In this document: positions 33,589 through 35,589 of the stretch, piece by piece
How positions within the stretch are numbered: the first letter of the stretch is position 1
Layout: each line of letters starts with the position of its first letter
Assembly (NCBI RefSeq): GCF_016428645.1
Contig: NZ_JAELXW010000112.1
Coordinates: 1 to 35,589 of the forward strand
Source of the DNA: Glycomyces salinus
GTDB lineage: Bacteria; Actinomycetota; Actinomycetes; Mycobacteriales; Micromonosporaceae
Length of the DNA stretch: 35,589 nucleotides
Direction: 5' to 3'
Made by a program: the position numbers and the translations under genes
Notes under the pieces: model-generated
What the model saw: the letters and a program-made list of their open reading frames with translations, nothing else
The model's database searches: none
What the model was told of the DNA's origin: nothing

Positions 33589-33651
33589 CGGCGGGAGGCC
33601 GTTCCGGCTCGTGACCTCGAGCGAGGAGCGGGGAAAAGCTTGACCAAAATA

Positions 33652-33693
33652 TTGACATATGTCTATACTTTATGTATCTGTGATCGTTCACAG
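33652..33693 (+). promoter_or_regulatory. Promoter and operator of the terminal secreted GH43-like gene
   Basis: A consensus -35 TTGACA (33652-33657), 17 bases, and -10-like TATCTG (33675-33680) run directly into the perfect inverted repeat CTGTGA-TCGT-TCACAG (33678-33693). The same operator core is at 20901-20914. A 10-bp palindrome GACATATGTC (33654-33663) overlaps the -35 box and may be a second control site. Confidence 0.7.
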
Positions 33694-33830
33694 AAGTGAA
33701 TGAAGACCGTCGACGCGAACGCGGCGTCCGAGCCGAGCAGCACGCAGGTGCGCCCCGATCGTTCGGATTCCACACCCGGCACACGGCTCGATGCGCCAGC
33801 CGCCGCGCGACGCCTAGAGAAGGGAAGACC

Positions 33831-35589
33831 ATGGAACGTACATCACGTACGAATCCGCGCCGAAGGCGACCATCGGTCGCCGCGGCATTGTTCGCACTGG
33901 TAGCGGCACCGCTCGCGGCGGTCGGCCCCGCCGGAGCGGAGGAGCTCGAGGGCGCGGCCGCCGATGACGGAGCCCTGGCCGGCCTGTCGGAGCAGGTGGC
34001 CGACTACGAGACCCGTGCTCCGGGCGAGTACAGCGCCGACTCCTGGGAGCCGTTCGCCGAAGCGCTGACCACGGCCGACGAGGTCGCCGCCGACTCCTCC
34101 GCGACGGAGGACGAAGTCGCGGAGGCCAAGACCGACTTGCAGGACGCCGCCGCCGAGCTGGAGCCGCTGGCGGGGTCGTTCGAGACGATCACGAACGACA
34201 CGTTCTGGAACGACACCGACGGCAACCCGATCTACTCCCAGGGCGGAGGGGTGTTCAAGTTCGGGGACACCTACTACTGGTACGGCGTGCACTACACAGG
34301 CGCCGAGTACTACCGGGCCGACCCGACGCGGAAGTACAACAACGACGTCTCGTTCGTGTCGATCCCGGTGTACTCCTCGCAGGACCTGGTGAACTGGGAG
34401 TTCGAGAACGACGTCGCCACGACCAGTACCGGCCTGTGGGGCTGGGTGGGACGGCTCGGCGTGGTGTACAACGAGAACACCGGCAAGTACGTGCTGATCA
34501 CCCAGCTGGGGGACGCGGTCGCGTTCCTGCAAGGCGACACGCCGACCGATGACTTCGAGCACGTCAGAACGCAGGATCAGATCCAGGGCAACGTGACCGA
34601 GGGCACCGGGGACCAGACCGTCTTCACCGACGAGGACGGTCAGGACTACCTGGTCTACTCCAACAAGCACGGCCGCAGCCACGTCTACGTCTCCAAGATC
34701 CGCGACTCCGACTCGTTGTACATCGAGCCGGCGGTGGAGATCGGGTGGCATGGCGACGGCCGTGAGGGCAACGCCATGTTCAAGCTCGACGGCACTTACC
34801 ACACGTGCGCTTCGGACCTGCACGGCTGGAACACTTCGGTCAACTACTGCATCGATTCCACCAGTAGTGACATCCAGGGTGACTACTCGAACTGGTACAC
34901 CCTCTCGGGCACCGAGATGGACTACAGCCACGTGACCCAGACCGGGTTCTTCGTGACCGTCGAGGGCACCGAGGAGACCACGGTGCTCTACGCCGGGGAC
35001 CGCTGGGCCGACTTCGCGTGGAACGGGATCGGCTACAACCAGTGGCTGCCGATCACCGAGGAGGGCGGCGATCTGCAGTTCCACTCGATGAGCCAGTGGC
35101 AGTTCAACGCCGCCACCGGCGAATGGCGGGTCGGGCCCGACAACAACTACATCCTCAACCCCGACTTCCAGGCCGACCGGGTCTCCGTCTCCAACCTGCG
35201 CGGATGGGACAACGCCGGCGGCAGTGTGGGCAATGTCGAGCCCGGCGCCAACGGCAGCCGCTTCGCGATGGAAGTCGGCAACAGCGGCAGCACCAGTCAG
35301 CAGATCGACGTGCCCGCGGGCACCTATTCCCTGTCGGTGGACGCTCGAGGGAGCTCGGGCGGCGTGACGGTCGTCGGCGCCGACGGGACCGAGCACGTCC
35401 TCAACATCCCGTCCTCGGGAGGCTGGAACGAGCGGGGGCTCACCGACATCGAACTACCCGCCGGAACCGCCACCGTCTGGGTCTGGGCGTCGGGCTCGGG
35501 AGGCGTCCAAGTCGACGACTTCTACCTCGTCCGGACGGATGGCGACGCCCCTGATCCTCCTGACGAGGATGTGGTGCGGTATGAGGCTG
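33831..35589 (+). CDS. Secreted FIVAR / GH43-like / carbohydrate-binding multi-domain protein (partial, runs off the end)
   Basis: 586 codons are visible and the gene continues beyond the window. A Sec signal (RRRRPSVAAALFALVAAPLAAVGPAGA) is followed by a FIVAR-type helical repeat (about 60-115, YSADSWEPFAEAL...EVAEAKTDLQDAAAEL). A GH43-like propeller follows (about 125-425, similar in pattern to the GH43_24 exo-beta-1,3-galactanase type): GNPIYSQGGGVFKFGDTYYWYG, VYSSQDLVNWEFEN, GDQTVFTDEDGQDYLVYS with Asp261, and EGNAMFKLDGTY with probable acid Glu312. The usual ERPKV region reads GRLGV (207-211), a clear departure. A beta-sandwich carbohydrate-binding-like domain (about 445-570) comes next, and YEA at the very end may open another. 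ATG 33831 has AGGGAAG upstream. Confidence 0.8.
   Translation, partial: MERTSRTNPRRRRPSVAAALFALVAAPLAAVGPAGAEELEGAAADDGALAGLSEQVADYETRAPGEYSADSWEPFAEALTTADEVAADSSATEDEVAEAKTDLQDAAAELEPLAGSFETITNDTFWNDTDGNPIYSQGGGVFKFGDTYYWYGVHYTGAEYYRADPTRKYNNDVSFVSIPVYSSQDLVNWEFENDVATTSTGLWGWVGRLGVVYNENTGKYVLITQLGDAVAFLQGDTPTDDFEHVRTQDQIQGNVTEGTGDQTVFTDEDGQDYLVYSNKHGRSHVYVSKIRDSDSLYIEPAVEIGWHGDGREGNAMFKLDGTYHTCASDLHGWNTSVNYCIDSTSSDIQGDYSNWYTLSGTEMDYSHVTQTGFFVTVEGTEETTVLYAGDRWADFAWNGIGYNQWLPITEEGGDLQFHSMSQWQFNAATGEWRVGPDNNYILNPDFQADRVSVSNLRGWDNAGGSVGNVEPGANGSRFAMEVGNSGSTSQQIDVPAGTYSLSVDARGSSGGVTVVGADGTEHVLNIPSSGGWNERGLTDIELPAGTATVWVWASGSGGVQVDDFYLVRTDGDAPDPPDEDVVRYEA

Noticed and set aside
33589..33640. Possible terminator after the GH-A enzyme gene
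   Set aside because: GACGGC...GCCGTT gives only a short stem of about six pairs, too weak to call.
33700..33903. 67-codon small gene after the operator
   Set aside because: It overlaps the signal-peptide region of the GH43-like gene in another frame and has no recognisable features; the leader is more likely untranslated.

Overview
The window is high-GC, gene-dense DNA with the style of a filamentous actinobacterium. It has GTG and TTG starts, many ATGA/GTGA stop-start overlaps, Tat-type lipoprotein signals, binding-protein sugar transporters without their own ATPase, and many LacI regulators. Members of the Glycomyces/Micromonospora/Streptomyces range would fit, but I cannot fix the genus from the sequence. 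I see no tRNA, rRNA, CRISPR array, transposase, integrase or phage gene. It reads as a carbohydrate-utilisation region made of several adjoining catabolic cassettes.

Region 1 (1-12.3 kb) holds two fructan/fructose-type loci. A divergent LacI repressor and a fructose-type ABC operon (binding protein, permease, ATPase, PfkB sugar kinase; 114-5148) meet a secreted GH32 levanase-like enzyme (5236-6762) at a perfect 17-bp hairpin. A second cassette on the minus strand reads LacI, lipoprotein, two MalF/MalG-type permeases and a cytoplasmic GH32/GH68-like enzyme (12192 down to 6947), closed by a 14-bp hairpin. Together they suggest outside cleavage of a fructan, uptake of fructose and of a fructose-containing oligosaccharide, and inside hydrolysis and phosphorylation.

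Region 2 (12.4-14.4 kb) is a divergent pair, an unknown polytopic membrane protein and a TetR regulator, around a cluster of GACAC/GTGTC half-sites.

Region 3 (14.6-20.8 kb) is a glycolate/glyoxylate cassette: an IclR repressor divergent from a GlcD-type oxidase, malate synthase G, a GlcG/HbpS-like protein and a mannonate-dehydratase-like enolase-superfamily enzyme. It ends in a frameshifted and truncated stub of a glycerate kinase gene.

Region 4 (20.9-35.6 kb) looks like a polysaccharide utilisation locus. A secreted ricin-lectin/GH43 enzyme and a secreted FIVAR/GH43/carbohydrate-binding enzyme (cut by the window end) flank an AraC regulator and a six-gene, translationally coupled operon: a DUF5107-TPR protein, GH35 beta-galactosidase, binding protein, two permeases and a clan GH-A 'cellulase-like' enzyme. 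The two secreted-enzyme genes share nearly the same 14-16 bp operator placed right behind the -10 box, so one regulator, not seen here, probably controls both. A beta-galactan or arabinogalactan-like substrate is the best guess. The DUF5107-TPR protein is the least understood and most interesting component.

There is no gene-free stretch over 300 bases. The longest (20712-21000) holds the glycerate kinase stub, a promoter and an operator. The 14420-14578 and 12264-12383 gaps show nothing I can name beyond the sites listed.
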